From Gemmatimonadota bacterium (GTDB lineage: Bacteria > Gemmatimonadota > Gemmatimonadetes > Longimicrobiales > Gaopeijiaceae), in contig JACQVF010000006.1 in the NCBI GenBank assembly GCA_016209885.1, forward strand, positions 1 to 64,000: a DNA stretch of 64,000 bases. Direction: 5' to 3'. Numbering within the stretch: the first letter of the stretch is position 1; each line of letters begins with the position of its first letter. The translations under genes were made by a program, and so were the position numbers. The notes beneath the pieces are model-generated. The model had not been told where the DNA came from. It worked only from the letters and a program-made list of their open reading frames with translations, and did no database searches. Shown piece by piece: positions 1 through 8,318 of this stretch.

Positions 1-272
1 GCCGTGATCGTGCGCGGACGCCCCGAGCGCGGGCGGTCGCGCTCAACGCCGGCGATCCCTTCCGCCTCATAGCGGCGTGCCCACAGCAACACCGTCGCCC
101 GCGGCACACCGTACATGTCCGATATCGCCCGGCTGCTGAATGCGTCGGCAGCCGCCAGGATGATGCCTGCTCGGTCCACCAGTCGTCGCTGCAGCGTGCG
201 AGAGCGCGTCCAGCCCTCCAGAACCGCTCGATCGCCTCGCCGCAGCCGCAGCACTCGAGTCTCGTTGGCCAT
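1..272 (-). CDS. IS630-like transposase, N-terminal HTH segment (partial)
   Basis: The reverse strand reads open from an ATG at 272 to the window edge, giving 90 codons with no stop. The protein begins MANETRVLRLRRGD and continues with a helix-turn-helix region (about residues 28-70, including SDMYGVPRATVLLWARRY) followed by RDRPRSGRPRTIT. This arrangement, a LAxG-type HTH then a basic SGRP linker, is typical of the N-terminus of IS630/Tc1-mariner-like transposases and related HTH-only fragments. The DDE catalytic domain would lie outside the window, so intactness cannot be judged. The 50 nt upstream are AT-richer than the rest of the region, as expected for an insertion-element end, but no inverted repeat could be defined. 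Confidence 0.6.
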   Translation of the reverse strand, partial: MANETRVLRLRRGDRAVLEGWTRSRTLQRRLVDRAGIILAAADAFSSRAISDMYGVPRATVLLWARRYEAEGIAGVERDRPRSGRPRTIT

Positions 273-553
273 GAGCACCAATATACACCCCCCTGCTCTA
301 TTGGTCCAGGTATTTATGTGTCACTACACTAGTTGGAGACGGGGCGAAAGGGGTGGACTCCATAATCGGCGCCGTTGGGCTCACCCCCGCCAGGTGCCGC
401 TGGATCCCAATCCGACACTCGAATTCTTGTTGGTCTCGCATGTCCTCTTCGAGTCGAGATGGGAGAAAGGCAGACGATCCGACTCCAAGAACACGAGACT
501 GTCATCGATGTCCTGCCAGCTCCCGGCGTCTCCGATGTCGTGACACTTGTCAC
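273..553. other. Gap between transposase fragment and kbl
   Basis: No convincing gene is present. The part nearest the transposase (about 280-335) is AT-rich compared with the rest of the window and may include the terminal region of the insertion element. Short open frames here lack ribosome sites and recognisable protein sequence. Confidence 0.4.
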
Positions 554-1780
554 CTATTCTCGGTGCCCCGCCAGCACCGCCAGCACCTGGTCGATATCCG
601 CCTCCGTGTGATCCGCACAGACCTGGAAACGGATCTCCTCATCGCCCCGGGGCACCACGGGGTAGGCGAGTCCAGTGGCGAGGACTCCGTTCTCGCGGAG
701 GTGGCGCACCAGATCGCGGGTGCGAGGGGTGTCGCGCACCATGAGCGGGACGACGGGGTGCTCGCCCGGCAGCGTCTCGAACCCGAGCCTCGCAAGCCCG
801 CCCTTGAACCGCCGCGTGAGGCTCCGGAGCCGCTCGAGGAGCTCGAGCCCGCCCGGGCTGTCGAGCATCTCCAGCGCCGCGAGCGCCGCAGCCGCCTCGC
901 CGGGCGTGATGGGATTCGAGTAGATGTAGAAGGGCGCGGTCTCGCGAAGGAAACGGATGACGGGAGCGGCCGACACCAGGTAACCGCCGTTCACGCCCAG
1001 CGCTTTGCCGAGCGTGGCCACGAGCAGGTCCACGGGCTCGCAGTCCGTGTACTCCTCGACGCCGCGCCCGGTCCTGCCGAAGGCGCCGATGCCATGCGAG
1101 TCGTCCGCAACCACGAGGATGTTCTCCTCGAACCCGCCGTCGTGGCGGCGGGCGAGGGCCATGATGCGGTCGAGGGGCGCGTGGTCGCCGCGCATGCTGA
1201 AGATTCCGTCCGTGACGATGAGGAGCCGCCTCGCGCGCCCGCTCGCCTTCCGGATTTCGGCCTCCAGCCCGTCCATGTCCAGATGCTTGTAGATCGCCTT
1301 GTCGAGGGGTCGGGCGAGCCGGATCGCGTTGATGATGCAGTTGTGGTTCAGCTCGTCGCTGATCACGATGGTCTGGTCCGTGATGAGGGGCGGGAGCACT
1401 CCCATCACGGTGGCGTAGGCGGCGCTGAAGAGCATGGCGGCTTCGCGGCGGTGGAACTCCGCGAGGCGGCGCTCGAGCTCGACGTGCGGCTCGTAGGTGC
1501 CGCTGATGAAGCGGACGGCGCCGGGCCCGACACCGTAGCGGCGTGCCGCCGCCTCCTCGGCGTGAACGAGCTCGTGCCGCAAGCCCATCCCGAGGTACGA
1601 ATTCGAGTTCATGCGGATGAACGGCTTGTAGCCGTAGCCGCGGAGCTGGACCCGGGGTCCGCACTCGCCCTCGAGCGGGAGCACCGCCGTCACGACGGCT
1701 TCTGCGCCTTTCGCGGTGCCTTTCGCGTCCAGGTCGGCGAGCTGCTCGCCGAGCACGCGTGTGATCCGGTCGAGCGGCAT
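554..1780 (-). CDS. kbl: Glycine C-acetyltransferase (2-amino-3-ketobutyrate CoA ligase)
   Basis: This is a 408-residue PLP enzyme of the alpha-oxoamine synthase family, which cleaves 2-amino-3-ketobutyrate with CoA to glycine and acetyl-CoA. The fold-type I landmarks are present: a substrate motif NSNSYLG near residue 58, SDELNHNCI near 141, ADDSHG near 225 with the PLP-ring Asp and His, and the Schiff-base lysine at about 259 in ATLGKALG. Length is close to that of typical KBL (about 395-400). 8-amino-7-oxononanoate synthase is the main alternative. The upstream neighbour on the same strand is an SDR-type threonine dehydrogenase, which makes the KBL substrate, so the threonine-to-glycine role is favoured. 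The two genes are separated by 208 nt and may not be strictly co-transcribed. Confidence 0.88.
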   Translation of the reverse strand: MPLDRITRVLGEQLADLDAKGTAKGAEAVVTAVLPLEGECGPRVQLRGYGYKPFIRMNSNSYLGMGLRHELVHAEEAAARRYGVGPGAVRFISGTYEPHVELERRLAEFHRREAAMLFSAAYATVMGVLPPLITDQTIVISDELNHNCIINAIRLARPLDKAIYKHLDMDGLEAEIRKASGRARRLLIVTDGIFSMRGDHAPLDRIMALARRHDGGFEENILVVADDSHGIGAFGRTGRGVEEYTDCEPVDLLVATLGKALGVNGGYLVSAAPVIRFLRETAPFYIYSNPITPGEAAAALAALEMLDSPGGLELLERLRSLTRRFKGGLARLGFETLPGEHPVVPLMVRDTPRTRDLVRHLRENGVLATGLAYPVVPRGDEEIRFQVCADHTEADIDQVLAVLAGHRE

Positions 1781-1813
1781 CGGGCAGGCCTCCTCTATGT
1801 CCGCGGGTCAGAT

Positions 1814-1837
1814 GCGGGTTAGCGGGTTAGCGCGTTA
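1814..1837. repeat. 8-bp tandem repeat, three units
   Basis: Two exact units of GCGGGTTA are followed by one variant unit, GCGCGTTA, in the spacer between tdh and kbl. No function is evident. A related GGTTAGCG string occurs in the gap near 53222. Confidence 0.6.
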
Positions 1838-1988
1838 TTGAGTCTCGCGTTGTACGGTGACGCGGGACCGCCAGCTCTGAAGAGCATTTTGGCGTCACCC
1901 TATCTCATGAGCATCAATAGCTCGCGCCCCTTCGTCCCCGCTCCTGCCATAGCCACACCGGTCGACAAGCAGGTCATGGCCGCGACGC

Positions 1989-2966
1989 TCAGGTGCCGCC
2001 AGCCGGCACGGGTGACGGTGGTCCGAGCTTGGGCGCGAGGCTACGCAGCATGTCTGCGACCGTCGCCTCGAGATCGTAGGCAGCTCGCCAGCCCCACTCT
2101 TCCCGGGCGGCAGCGTCGTCCACGCGCCGCGGCCACGAGTCCGCGATGCGCTGGCGCACGGGATCGATCTCGTAGCGGATCTCGAACTCGGGGAGGTGCC
2201 GCCGGATCGCTTCGGCCAGAGCCGCGGGCGTGGCCTGGAACGCGGCGATGTTGAACGCATTGCGATGTCGCAGCCGGGCCGGCTCGGCCTCCATGAGCTC
2301 GATGGCGGCGCGGATCGCGTCGGGCATATACATCAGGTCGAGCTGCGTGTCGGCGGCGAGGAAGCAGGTGTAGCGGCCGTACTGGAGCGCGTGGTAGAAG
2401 ATCTCGACCGCGTAGTCCGTGGTGCCGCCGCCCGGCCGTGCGGTGTGGGAGATGAGGCCGGGATAGCGGAGCCCGCGGGTGTCCACGCCGAAGCGGGTGA
2501 AGTAGTAATCGCAGAGGAGCTCGCCCGCGACCTTCGTGATCCCGTAGATGCTCGTGGGGCGCTGCACCGTATCCTGCGGTGTTCCGTCCCGGGGCGTGCT
2601 CGGCCCGAACGCGGCGATGGAGCTGGGGGTGAACACCGCGCACCCGTGCTCGCGCGCGACCTCGAGCACGTTGAAGAGCCCGCCCAGGTTGATGCGATAG
2701 GCCCTCTGCGGACTGTACTCGGCCGTTGCGGACAGGATCGCCGCCAGGTGGTAGATCGCGTCGATTCCGTGGCGCTGTACGGTCTTGTCCAGCGCCGCCG
2801 CGTCCGTTGAATCCACGACCTCGAAGATCCCGTCTTTCCCGAGGGCGTCGTGCGCGTCCCGGATATCGGTGGCGATGACGGTGGCGGCGCCGTAGCGAGC
2901 GCGGAGCGCGGGAACGAGCTCGGAGCCGATCTGGCCGGCGGCGCCGCTCACCAGGATGCGCTTCAT
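1989..2966 (-). CDS. tdh: L-threonine 3-dehydrogenase, SDR (epimerase-like) type
   Basis: This 325-residue NAD-dependent extended SDR protein oxidises L-threonine to 2-amino-3-ketobutyrate. The Rossmann glycine motif GAAGQIG lies at residues 8-14, the catalytic Ser region TPSSIAAFG near 113-121, and the Tyr/Lys pair is Y141/K145 in YGITK. It resembles the short-chain threonine dehydrogenases of Cupriavidus and Flavobacterium rather than the zinc MDR enzyme. The ATG at 2966 was chosen because the conserved N-terminus MKRILVSGAAG starts there; a longer open frame upstream is only the shadow of the RDD gene. The start overlaps the stop of the upstream RDD gene by 4 nt (ATGA), implying translational coupling. 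The kbl product downstream would take the next step. Confidence 0.88.
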   Translation of the reverse strand: MKRILVSGAAGQIGSELVPALRARYGAATVIATDIRDAHDALGKDGIFEVVDSTDAAALDKTVQRHGIDAIYHLAAILSATAEYSPQRAYRINLGGLFNVLEVAREHGCAVFTPSSIAAFGPSTPRDGTPQDTVQRPTSIYGITKVAGELLCDYYFTRFGVDTRGLRYPGLISHTARPGGGTTDYAVEIFYHALQYGRYTCFLAADTQLDLMYMPDAIRAAIELMEAEPARLRHRNAFNIAAFQATPAALAEAIRRHLPEFEIRYEIDPVRQRIADSWPRRVDDAAAREEWGWRAAYDLEATVADMLRSLAPKLGPPSPVPAGGT

Positions 2967-4156
2967 ACGGTTGGTCGGGCGGAACCGGGCGGGGTAGGCC
3001 CTTTGGCGAGGTGCAGGACCACGGTAGAGGCGATCTTGTCGTGGACGGCCTGGCGGTTCGCGTCCCAGAGGATCTGGAAGAAGCCGAGGAGCCCGGTGGC
3101 GAGCCCGGCGGCGTAGCCGCCGAAGCGCTCGAACGCGGCCCACCACGAGATCGGCTCGCCGTCCAGGCGCACGACGCGTATGCCGAGGAGCCGCTTCCCG
3201 GGCGTCTGCCCCCGCCAGAGCGTCGTGAACACCGTGAAGTAGAGGGCGGCCCAGCCCACGCCCACGCCGAGATCGTCGGCGATCGCCTTGAGGACGCGCA
3301 GGATCCCCGGGTCCTCCCGCTCCTGCTCCAGATCCTCCTCCAGCTCGTCGTTCCTCTCGCGGAGGTCGCGGATCCGCTCGTCGAGCTCCTCGATGCGGTG
3401 GCCGGCTAGAGCCTCGGCGAGCTGAGGTCTCAGGAGCGCGGCGGTCACGGTATCGTCGGCGGCGAGCGCGCCCGCGTAGCGTAGCACCAGCGAATCGGCC
3501 TCCTCGAGGTGCGCGGCGGTGACCGCCTCGACGGCGGCGAGCGCGGCGCGGAGCGCGCCCAGGATCTGGGGACTCAGAGCCGTGTCGCCTTCCTCCAGCG
3601 ACTCCAGCGCTCCGGCCATGGCTTCCCGAGGGACGCCCATGCCGGAGAGGCGGCTGACGATCGCGGCGGCGGCCTCGAGGCGCTCTCGCTCGCTCTGGAC
3701 CGTCCCGAGCACGGCGGCCTCCGTCACGAGTTGCTGCGCCGCCGATCCCAGCCCGCCGAGCGTCAGCTCCTGCACCTGGCCGGGCCCCGTCGGGATGCGG
3801 ATCGGCGTCTCGCGAACGAGCCTCGTGGCCCAGAGGGCGATGATGGTGACGAAGAGGACGAGCGAGCCCAGGCATCCGAACGTCGCGCGGGCGAAGCGGC
3901 TCAGCGGATGACCCCGGGCCGGGCCGGTCGCAATGCGGAACAAGACGATGGCCGCGGCGACGGCGAGGAGGAGCCCGCCCCACGGGGTTCGGCCCGTCAC
4001 CGCCGAAACGGCGGAGAGGAGGCCGAGGTCCACAACCATGGCGACGCCACGTCGCACCGGCCCCGCGAGCGGCTGCCCGAGCAATTCGCGAGTGACCGTA
4101 AACGCGTACGGCGTGACGATATCTCGGGGATCGTGCCGCTTGGCCTTCGGCGCCAT
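2963..4156 (-). CDS. RDD family membrane protein
   Basis: The protein is about 397 residues. An N-terminal hydrophobic part (segments near residues 32-60 and 88-108) is followed by a long, charged, coiled-coil-like middle with heptad-like Leu/Glu/Arg content (about 230-285). A C-terminal RDD domain has paired membrane segments around GVGWAALYFTVF and FGGYAAGLATGLLGFFQIL and ends with WDANRQAVHDKIASTVV, the characteristic RDD C-terminus. The ATG at 4156 is preferred to one at 4204 because GGAG lies 7 nt upstream of it. The function of RDD proteins is poorly defined, and transport roles have been suggested for some. The stop overlaps the tdh start by 4 nt, so the two are probably one transcript. 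Confidence 0.75.
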   Translation of the reverse strand: MAPKAKRHDPRDIVTPYAFTVTRELLGQPLAGPVRRGVAMVVDLGLLSAVSAVTGRTPWGGLLLAVAAAIVLFRIATGPARGHPLSRFARATFGCLGSLVLFVTIIALWATRLVRETPIRIPTGPGQVQELTLGGLGSAAQQLVTEAAVLGTVQSERERLEAAAAIVSRLSGMGVPREAMAGALESLEEGDTALSPQILGALRAALAAVEAVTAAHLEEADSLVLRYAGALAADDTVTAALLRPQLAEALAGHRIEELDERIRDLRERNDELEEDLEQEREDPGILRVLKAIADDLGVGVGWAALYFTVFTTLWRGQTPGKRLLGIRVVRLDGEPISWWAAFERFGGYAAGLATGLLGFFQILWDANRQAVHDKIASTVVLHLAKGPTPPGSARPTV

Positions 4157-4285
4157 CGACTCGCTCCGGGGGAACAGGCGCTGCGTGCTCTGCGTCGCGA
4201 GCACGCGCCGGCTGCGCGGTCCCGGCGGGCAACCCGCCAGCGCGGCGCGCGCGGCGGCCGGACCCTCACCTGGCGGCCGGCAGCC

Positions 4286-4768
4286 TCACCTTCGCCCTGA
4301 GAACCAGCTTCCCAGCAGGACGCCCACGGCCAGCCCGACGAGCGCCGCGCCCGCCAGTGACGCGGTCCCGACCGGGAGGCCGGGGGCGCCCTGCGCGGCT
4401 GCCGGGGCGGCCGGTGCGCCCGGCTGAGCGAGCGCGCCTTCCCCCTCCTCGCCTGCGGTTGCGCCCGCGGGCTGCGCGGCCTCCGGTCCGCCGCCTGCGT
4501 CGGCGGCCAGGATCTGGAGGTCCTCCTCGAACCCGCAGGCGACACACGTCACGAAACCCTTTTCGCGCGCCGTGCGATTCGGGTATCCGAGCTCGCGGCC
4601 GCAACGAGGGCAGCCCGCACCTGCGGGCATCACGTCCAGCAGCGTATAGAGCGCCCCCTTGGAGATCCCCAGGGCATCGGCGATCTGGTTCACGCTCTGG
4701 CCGCTGTCCCAGTAGCGGCGGTTCACCTCCTCGGCCAGCAGGCCCTCGTCGTTCGGGTTCATCTCCAT
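4286..4768 (-). CDS. Membrane-anchored HTH / zinc-ribbon protein
   Basis: This is a 160-residue protein of unrecognised family. Residues 10-45 look like a helix-turn-helix (SVNQIADALGISKGALYTLL). Residues 53-78 form a zinc ribbon with two CxxC pairs (C53/C56 and C75/C78). An Ala/Gly/Pro-rich acidic linker follows at about 88-133, and a single C-terminal hydrophobic segment (about 136-154) ends in WFSGRR, as in a tail-anchored protein. The start at 4768 has GGGAGG 9 nt upstream. It looks like a DNA-binding domain tethered to the inner membrane, but binding is not shown by the sequence alone. It is a separate transcription unit from the RDD gene, 129 nt away. Confidence 0.6.
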   Translation of the reverse strand: MEMNPNDEGLLAEEVNRRYWDSGQSVNQIADALGISKGALYTLLDVMPAGAGCPRCGRELGYPNRTAREKGFVTCVACGFEEDLQILAADAGGGPEAAQPAGATAGEEGEGALAQPGAPAAPAAAQGAPGLPVGTASLAGAALVGLAVGVLLGSWFSGRR

Positions 4769-5026
4769 GCGGATCGCCCTCCCATGTCGCGGCGCGTCGC
4801 TTGCACGGAACAACATAGCGCGCGGGGCAGGGGCGTGCGAGCGCGCGTCTCGAGCTTCTGCGGCCATGACGAGAGCGCCGCAAACGCGGGCAGCGGCAAG
4901 CTGGCAGGAAGCTTTCCGGGAGCTCGCTGCGAAAGGCCGCGGCCAAGGCTATCGCTCGAAAGGGACGGAGGCGGGCGTGCCTGCGCGGCTGGAATCGACC
5001 CGTACTCCGGTGATAGTATTCTCGAC

Positions 5027-5665
5027 GTGAAGATCCCGGTTTCCCACGGGCATTTGGAAGCGGCGGTTCGGCGCCCGAGGGGTCCGGCCCGCGGCGCCGC
5101 CGTCGTCTGCCACCCGCACCCGCTGCACGGCGGGACGATGCACACGAAGGCCGTGTTCCGGGCGGCGCAGGCGCTGGGCGAGGCGGGCCTCGTGGCGCTG
5201 CGCTTCAACTTCCGGGGCGTGGGCACGAGCACGGGGATCCATGAAGGCGGCGTCGGCGAGCGAGAGGATGTCCGCGCCGCGCTGGACCATCTGGAGCGGA
5301 CCGATCCCGGGCTGCCCCTGGTGATCGGCGGCTTCTCCTTCGGGTCGAGCGTGGGCCTCGGCGCGGGGGCCGAGGATCCGCGGGTCGTGGCGCTCCTGGG
5401 GCTCGGCGTGCCAGACACGCTCTATGACTTCTCATACCTCGCCGGGGTACTGAAACCGATCTTCATCGTGCAGGGCGAGCTGGACGAGTTCGCGCCCGGG
5501 GACGATGTGGAGCGCCGGCTCGGCGGCCTCGGGGACCACATCACCGTCGTGACGATCGAGGGAGCGGACCATTTCTTCAACGAGCGGTTCGACGAGTTGA
5601 GGGCGGCGATCCGAAGATACTTTACCGAGGGGCCGGGGTCGGGAGTGCTGATCCCGCGGGCATAG
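5027..5665 (+). CDS. Alpha/beta hydrolase (dienelactone hydrolase-like, KOT-type)
   Basis: The protein is 212 residues from a GTG at 5027. It contains an HPHPLHGGTM oxyanion region at 29-38, the nucleophile elbow GFSFGS with Ser104, an acidic residue at D153 in QGELDEF and a terminal His at 182 in GADHFF, giving a complete catalytic triad. Such short cytosolic hydrolases are usually annotated as esterases of unknown substrate. The open frame extends upstream to 4784, but those residues are not family-like, and the GTG places the protein at the usual family start. The Shine-Dalgarno match is weak, so the start is uncertain. The gene is transcribed divergently from the HTH/zinc-ribbon gene. Confidence 0.75.
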   Translation: MKIPVSHGHLEAAVRRPRGPARGAAVVCHPHPLHGGTMHTKAVFRAAQALGEAGLVALRFNFRGVGTSTGIHEGGVGEREDVRAALDHLERTDPGLPLVIGGFSFGSSVGLGAGAEDPRVVALLGLGVPDTLYDFSYLAGVLKPIFIVQGELDEFAPGDDVERRLGGLGDHITVVTIEGADHFFNERFDELRAAIRRYFTEGPGSGVLIPRA

Positions 5666-5848
5666 GCGCCGGAGCGGGGGCTCTCGCGATTCGCTCGTCG
5701 TGATCCGCTCTTCGTGCGCGCTCGGCGCCCCAGGGTGCGGCGGCCGGGCGGGTGCCCGGCTTCGAACCGCGGGCGCGAGAGGAAGCAGCTACCAGGGGCC
5801 GGCCCAAAAGCGACGGGCGCCCCGACGTTGGGAAAGGGACTGAAACGA

Positions 5849-6403
5849 ATGACGCGGATCTACACGCGGTCCGGGGACGAGGGCGATACGTCGCTCATCG
5901 GCGGCACGCGCGTGCCGAAGTCGCACCGCCGCGTCGAAGCGTACGGGACGGTGGACGAGCTCAACTCGGCCATCGGGTTCGCCCTGACCCAGATGGGCGA
6001 TGGCGCGAGCGCCGAGCGGCTGGCCCGTACGCAGCACGACCTTTTCGCGATCGGCGCTTCGCTGGCGACGCCGCCGGAGGGTGGAGGCCGCCGGGAGACC
6101 CCGGCGCCCCCCGCGGCGCGTGTCCCGGAGATGGAGGTCTGGATCGACGAGGCGACAGCCGAGGTCGAGCCGCTCCGCGAGTTCATCCTTCCCGGAGGCT
6201 CCCCTGGCGCTGCCGCACTCCATGTGGCCCGCACCGTGTGCCGCCGTGCCGAGCGCGCGGTCGTGGCACTGCAGAGCGACGAGCCAGTGGACCCCGAGGT
6301 CGTGCGGTATCTGAACCGGCTCTCGGACCTGCTCTTCACGCTCGCGCGCCTCGAGAACCGGCGCGCCGGCGCGCCCGACGTAGTGTGGCGGAAGGACGCC
6401 TGA
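5849..6403 (+). CDS. pduO: Cob(I)alamin adenosyltransferase, PduO type
   Basis: This 184-residue enzyme transfers the adenosyl group of ATP to cob(I)alamin, making adenosylcobalamin. The N-terminal ATP-binding motif RIYTRSGDEGDTSLIGG (residues 3-19), the AYGTVDELNS segment and the C-terminal RYLNRLSDLLFTLAR helix are all characteristic of the PduO/MMAB family, and the length is typical. The ATG at 5849 follows AAAGGGA at a good distance. A downstream alpha/beta hydrolase starts only 12 nt after the stop, so the two probably share a transcript. No cobalamin riboswitch could be recognised in the 183-nt upstream gap. The methylmalonate-semialdehyde dehydrogenase relic elsewhere in the window belongs to a pathway that can feed a B12-dependent mutase, but no direct link is visible. 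Confidence 0.9.
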   Translation: MTRIYTRSGDEGDTSLIGGTRVPKSHRRVEAYGTVDELNSAIGFALTQMGDGASAERLARTQHDLFAIGASLATPPEGGGRRETPAPPAARVPEMEVWIDEATAEVEPLREFILPGGSPGAAALHVARTVCRRAERAVVALQSDEPVDPEVVRYLNRLSDLLFTLARLENRRAGAPDVVWRKDA

Positions 6404-6415
6404 CGTCACTGGACC

Positions 6416-7258
6416 ATGGGAATCATTCACGAGCGCTTTGAGTTTGAGGGGCCCGCGGGCGGACGCATCCGCGCCGACGTACGCGCGCCCGGGGCACCGG
6501 CGCCGCGCGCCGCGCTGATCCTGGTGCACGGCTTCAAGGGCTTCAAGGAGTGGGGGTTCCTGCCGTACGTTGCCGAGCGGCTGGCGCGGGCAGGCTACGC
6601 GGCCGTCACGTTCGACTTCTCTCGGAACGGCGTTGGCGATGGGGGCGAGATCATGGAGCTCGAGGTCTTCGCCACGAATACCTACTCCATCGAGCTCGCC
6701 GAGCTCCATTGTGTCACTGACCGCGTGGCCGCGGGCGCCTGGACTCCAGGGACTCCGAAGGCCATTGGGCTGCTGGGCTACAGTCGTGGCGGTGCGGACG
6801 CCATCCTCTCGGCCCGCGAAGACCCTCGCATCCGCGCTCTCGTGACCTGGGCCGCCGTGGCCAGCGTTGACCGGTGGGACGAGGCGACCCGTCAGGAATG
6901 GCGTGCCGCAGGCCGGATCTTCGTGCTGAACCACCGGACCGGCCAGCAGATGCCCGTCAACGTCTCGCTGCTCGAGGATCTGGAGGCGAACCGCGAGCGT
7001 CTCGACGTCCTGCGGGCGGCGTCAGAGATCACGGTCCCGTGGCTCATCGTGCACGGCGAGGATGACACCTCGGTGCTGTCCCGGGACGCCGAAGCGCTCG
7101 CGGCGCGGGCGCGCCGCAGCGTCGCCCGCCTCGAGCTGCTGGCCGCTACGGGACATACGTTCGGGGTGATGCACCCGTTCGCGGCGACGACGGCGGCCCT
7201 CGAGCAGGCGGTGGCGCTCACGCTCCGGCACTTCGACGATCATCTTCGAGCGAGCTGA
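6416..7258 (+). CDS. Alpha/beta hydrolase
   Basis: This is a 280-residue cytosolic hydrolase. LVHGFKGFKEWG at 37-47 is the HG oxyanion region, GYSRGG carries the nucleophile Ser123, HGEDDT supplies the acid near 216-217 and ATGHTF the catalytic His247. Family members act on diverse acyl esters, and the substrate cannot be told from the sequence. It starts 12 nt after the cobalamin adenosyltransferase and is followed 22 nt later by the degenerate HD-domain protein, so the three may be one operon. Confidence 0.8.
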   Translation: MGIIHERFEFEGPAGGRIRADVRAPGAPAPRAALILVHGFKGFKEWGFLPYVAERLARAGYAAVTFDFSRNGVGDGGEIMELEVFATNTYSIELAELHCVTDRVAAGAWTPGTPKAIGLLGYSRGGADAILSAREDPRIRALVTWAAVASVDRWDEATRQEWRAAGRIFVLNHRTGQQMPVNVSLLEDLEANRERLDVLRAASEITVPWLIVHGEDDTSVLSRDAEALAARARRSVARLELLAATGHTFGVMHPFAATTAALEQAVALTLRHFDDHLRAS

Positions 7259-7280
7259 CGGCCCGTCGCGGGCCCGGCAC

Positions 7281-7847
7281 ATGGCGCGGAGCATCGCGGC
7301 TGCCGCGCTGCGCGGCGGCGTGGCTGAGGGTGATGTCGCCACGCTGCTCCGCGCCCACGCACTGGCCATGGCGCACCGCGAGCGGCACCTCGAGGCGGAA
7401 CCCGATTCCCGCTACCTGCACCCTGGTCGCACCGTGCTCGTGCTCCTCCAGGACGCCGACGTCGGCGATGTGGAGGCGCTGGCGGCTGCGGCACTGGTGG
7501 AGTCCGAGTTCCCGGAACTGGAGGTCCCGGCACCCGAGGTGGAGGCGGCCATGGGGCGCGCGGTCGCGGCCCTGCGGGATGCGGTCCCCGTGCCGCGGCG
7601 GGCCGGCGACGAGCTCGCAGAGCAGCTCGTGCTCGCCGACGTCCGGGTGCGCGTCGTCGCCCTCGCCGAGCGCCTCGACCAGCTGAGGCACGCGCACCTG
7701 TGGCCAGAGCTGGTGCGGCGGCGCACCGCCCACGGGAGCGCGGCGGCCATCTATCTCCCGGTGGCGGAACGCACCCACAAGGCGCTCGCCGGCCGCTACC
7801 GCTGGTGGTGCCGGATGTTCGAGCGCCGGTTCCTGCGCAGCGGGTGA
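7281..7847 (+). CDS. Degenerate RelA/SpoT-like HD-domain protein
   Basis: This 188-residue protein resembles the N-terminal hydrolase (HD) domain of RelA/SpoT proteins. The signs are [15 protein letters not shown] (residues 45-59), a helix [12 protein letters not shown] where SpoT has AALLHDxxED, and [14 protein letters not shown] (124-137), corresponding to the KLADRLHNMR helix, followed by an [11 protein letters not shown] segment like the IYAPLAHRLG helix. The metal-binding His-Asp pair is replaced by Val73-Glu74, so hydrolase activity is probably lost. No synthetase, TGS or ACT domain follows. The assignment is from pattern only. The protein could be a regulatory or pseudo-enzyme remnant, or a lineage-specific HD family. 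Confidence 0.5.
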   Translation: MARSIAAAALRGGVAEGDVATLLRAHALAMAHRERHLEAEPDSRYLHPGRTVLVLLQDADVGDVEALAAAALVESEFPELEVPAPEVEAAMGRAVAALRDAVPVPRRAGDELAEQLVLADVRVRVVALAERLDQLRHAHLWPELVRRRTAHGSAAAIYLPVAERTHKALAGRYRWWCRMFERRFLRSG

Positions 7848-8022
7848 GCGCGCAACACCGGGCTCGAGACACTCTTGCGCCACCTTCGGAAACCGTGCGC
7901 CGGCCGTCGCTCCGCCGCCGTCGAAGCCGGGTGGTCCGGGCCTGTCATCCACCCTTGCGGGGGCCGGACGGCGTGTACATGATTCACGAGGACTTGAAGG
8001 GCGACGCCTCTCGGGAGGAGAA

Positions 8023-8268
8023 ATGGCCTACATCATTACCGAGCCGTGCATCGGGGTCAAGGACGCGAGCTGCGTAGAGGTCTGCCCCGTGGACTGTATC
8101 TACGAGGGCGAGAACCAATACTACATTCATCCGGACGAGTGCATCGACTGCGGCGCCTGTGAGCCGGAGTGCCCGGTCCAGGCGATTTTCCCGGACACCG
8201 ACGTTCCACCCGAGTGGACGTCGTATATCGAGAAGAACCGTACTTTCTTTGAGACCGGCGTACGCTGA
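8023..8268 (+). CDS. fdxA: 7Fe (3Fe-4S/4Fe-4S) ferredoxin
   Basis: This is an 81-residue soluble electron carrier. Cysteines at 9, 17, 21, 25, 40, 43, 46 and 50 match the Azotobacter FdI arrangement shifted by one: C9, C17 and C50 would bind the [3Fe-4S] cluster, and C21, C40, C43 and C46 the [4Fe-4S] cluster. The motif [12 protein letters not shown] is typical, and the C-terminal tail [13 protein letters not shown] is that of the short aerobic bacterial FdxA group. A strong ribosome site (GGGAGGAGAA) directly precedes the ATG. The gene seems to be monocistronic; its redox partner is unknown. Confidence 0.93.
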   Translation: MAYIITEPCIGVKDASCVEVCPVDCIYEGENQYYIHPDECIDCGACEPECPVQAIFPDTDVPPEWTSYIEKNRTFFETGVR

Positions 8269-8318
8269 CGCCCGGCGCCCCACTTCCTGCCGGGAGCAAC
8301 GCTCCGCCCTCGCGCTTC

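Noticed and set aside
1989-4232. A 747-codon minus-strand reading frame
   Set aside because: Only its last 325 codons are protein-like (tdh). The upstream part is an Arg/Pro-rich shadow of the RDD gene in another frame.
5666-5848. Cobalamin riboswitch upstream of pduO
   Set aside because: No B12-box-like conserved sequence could be recognised in the 183-nt leader.
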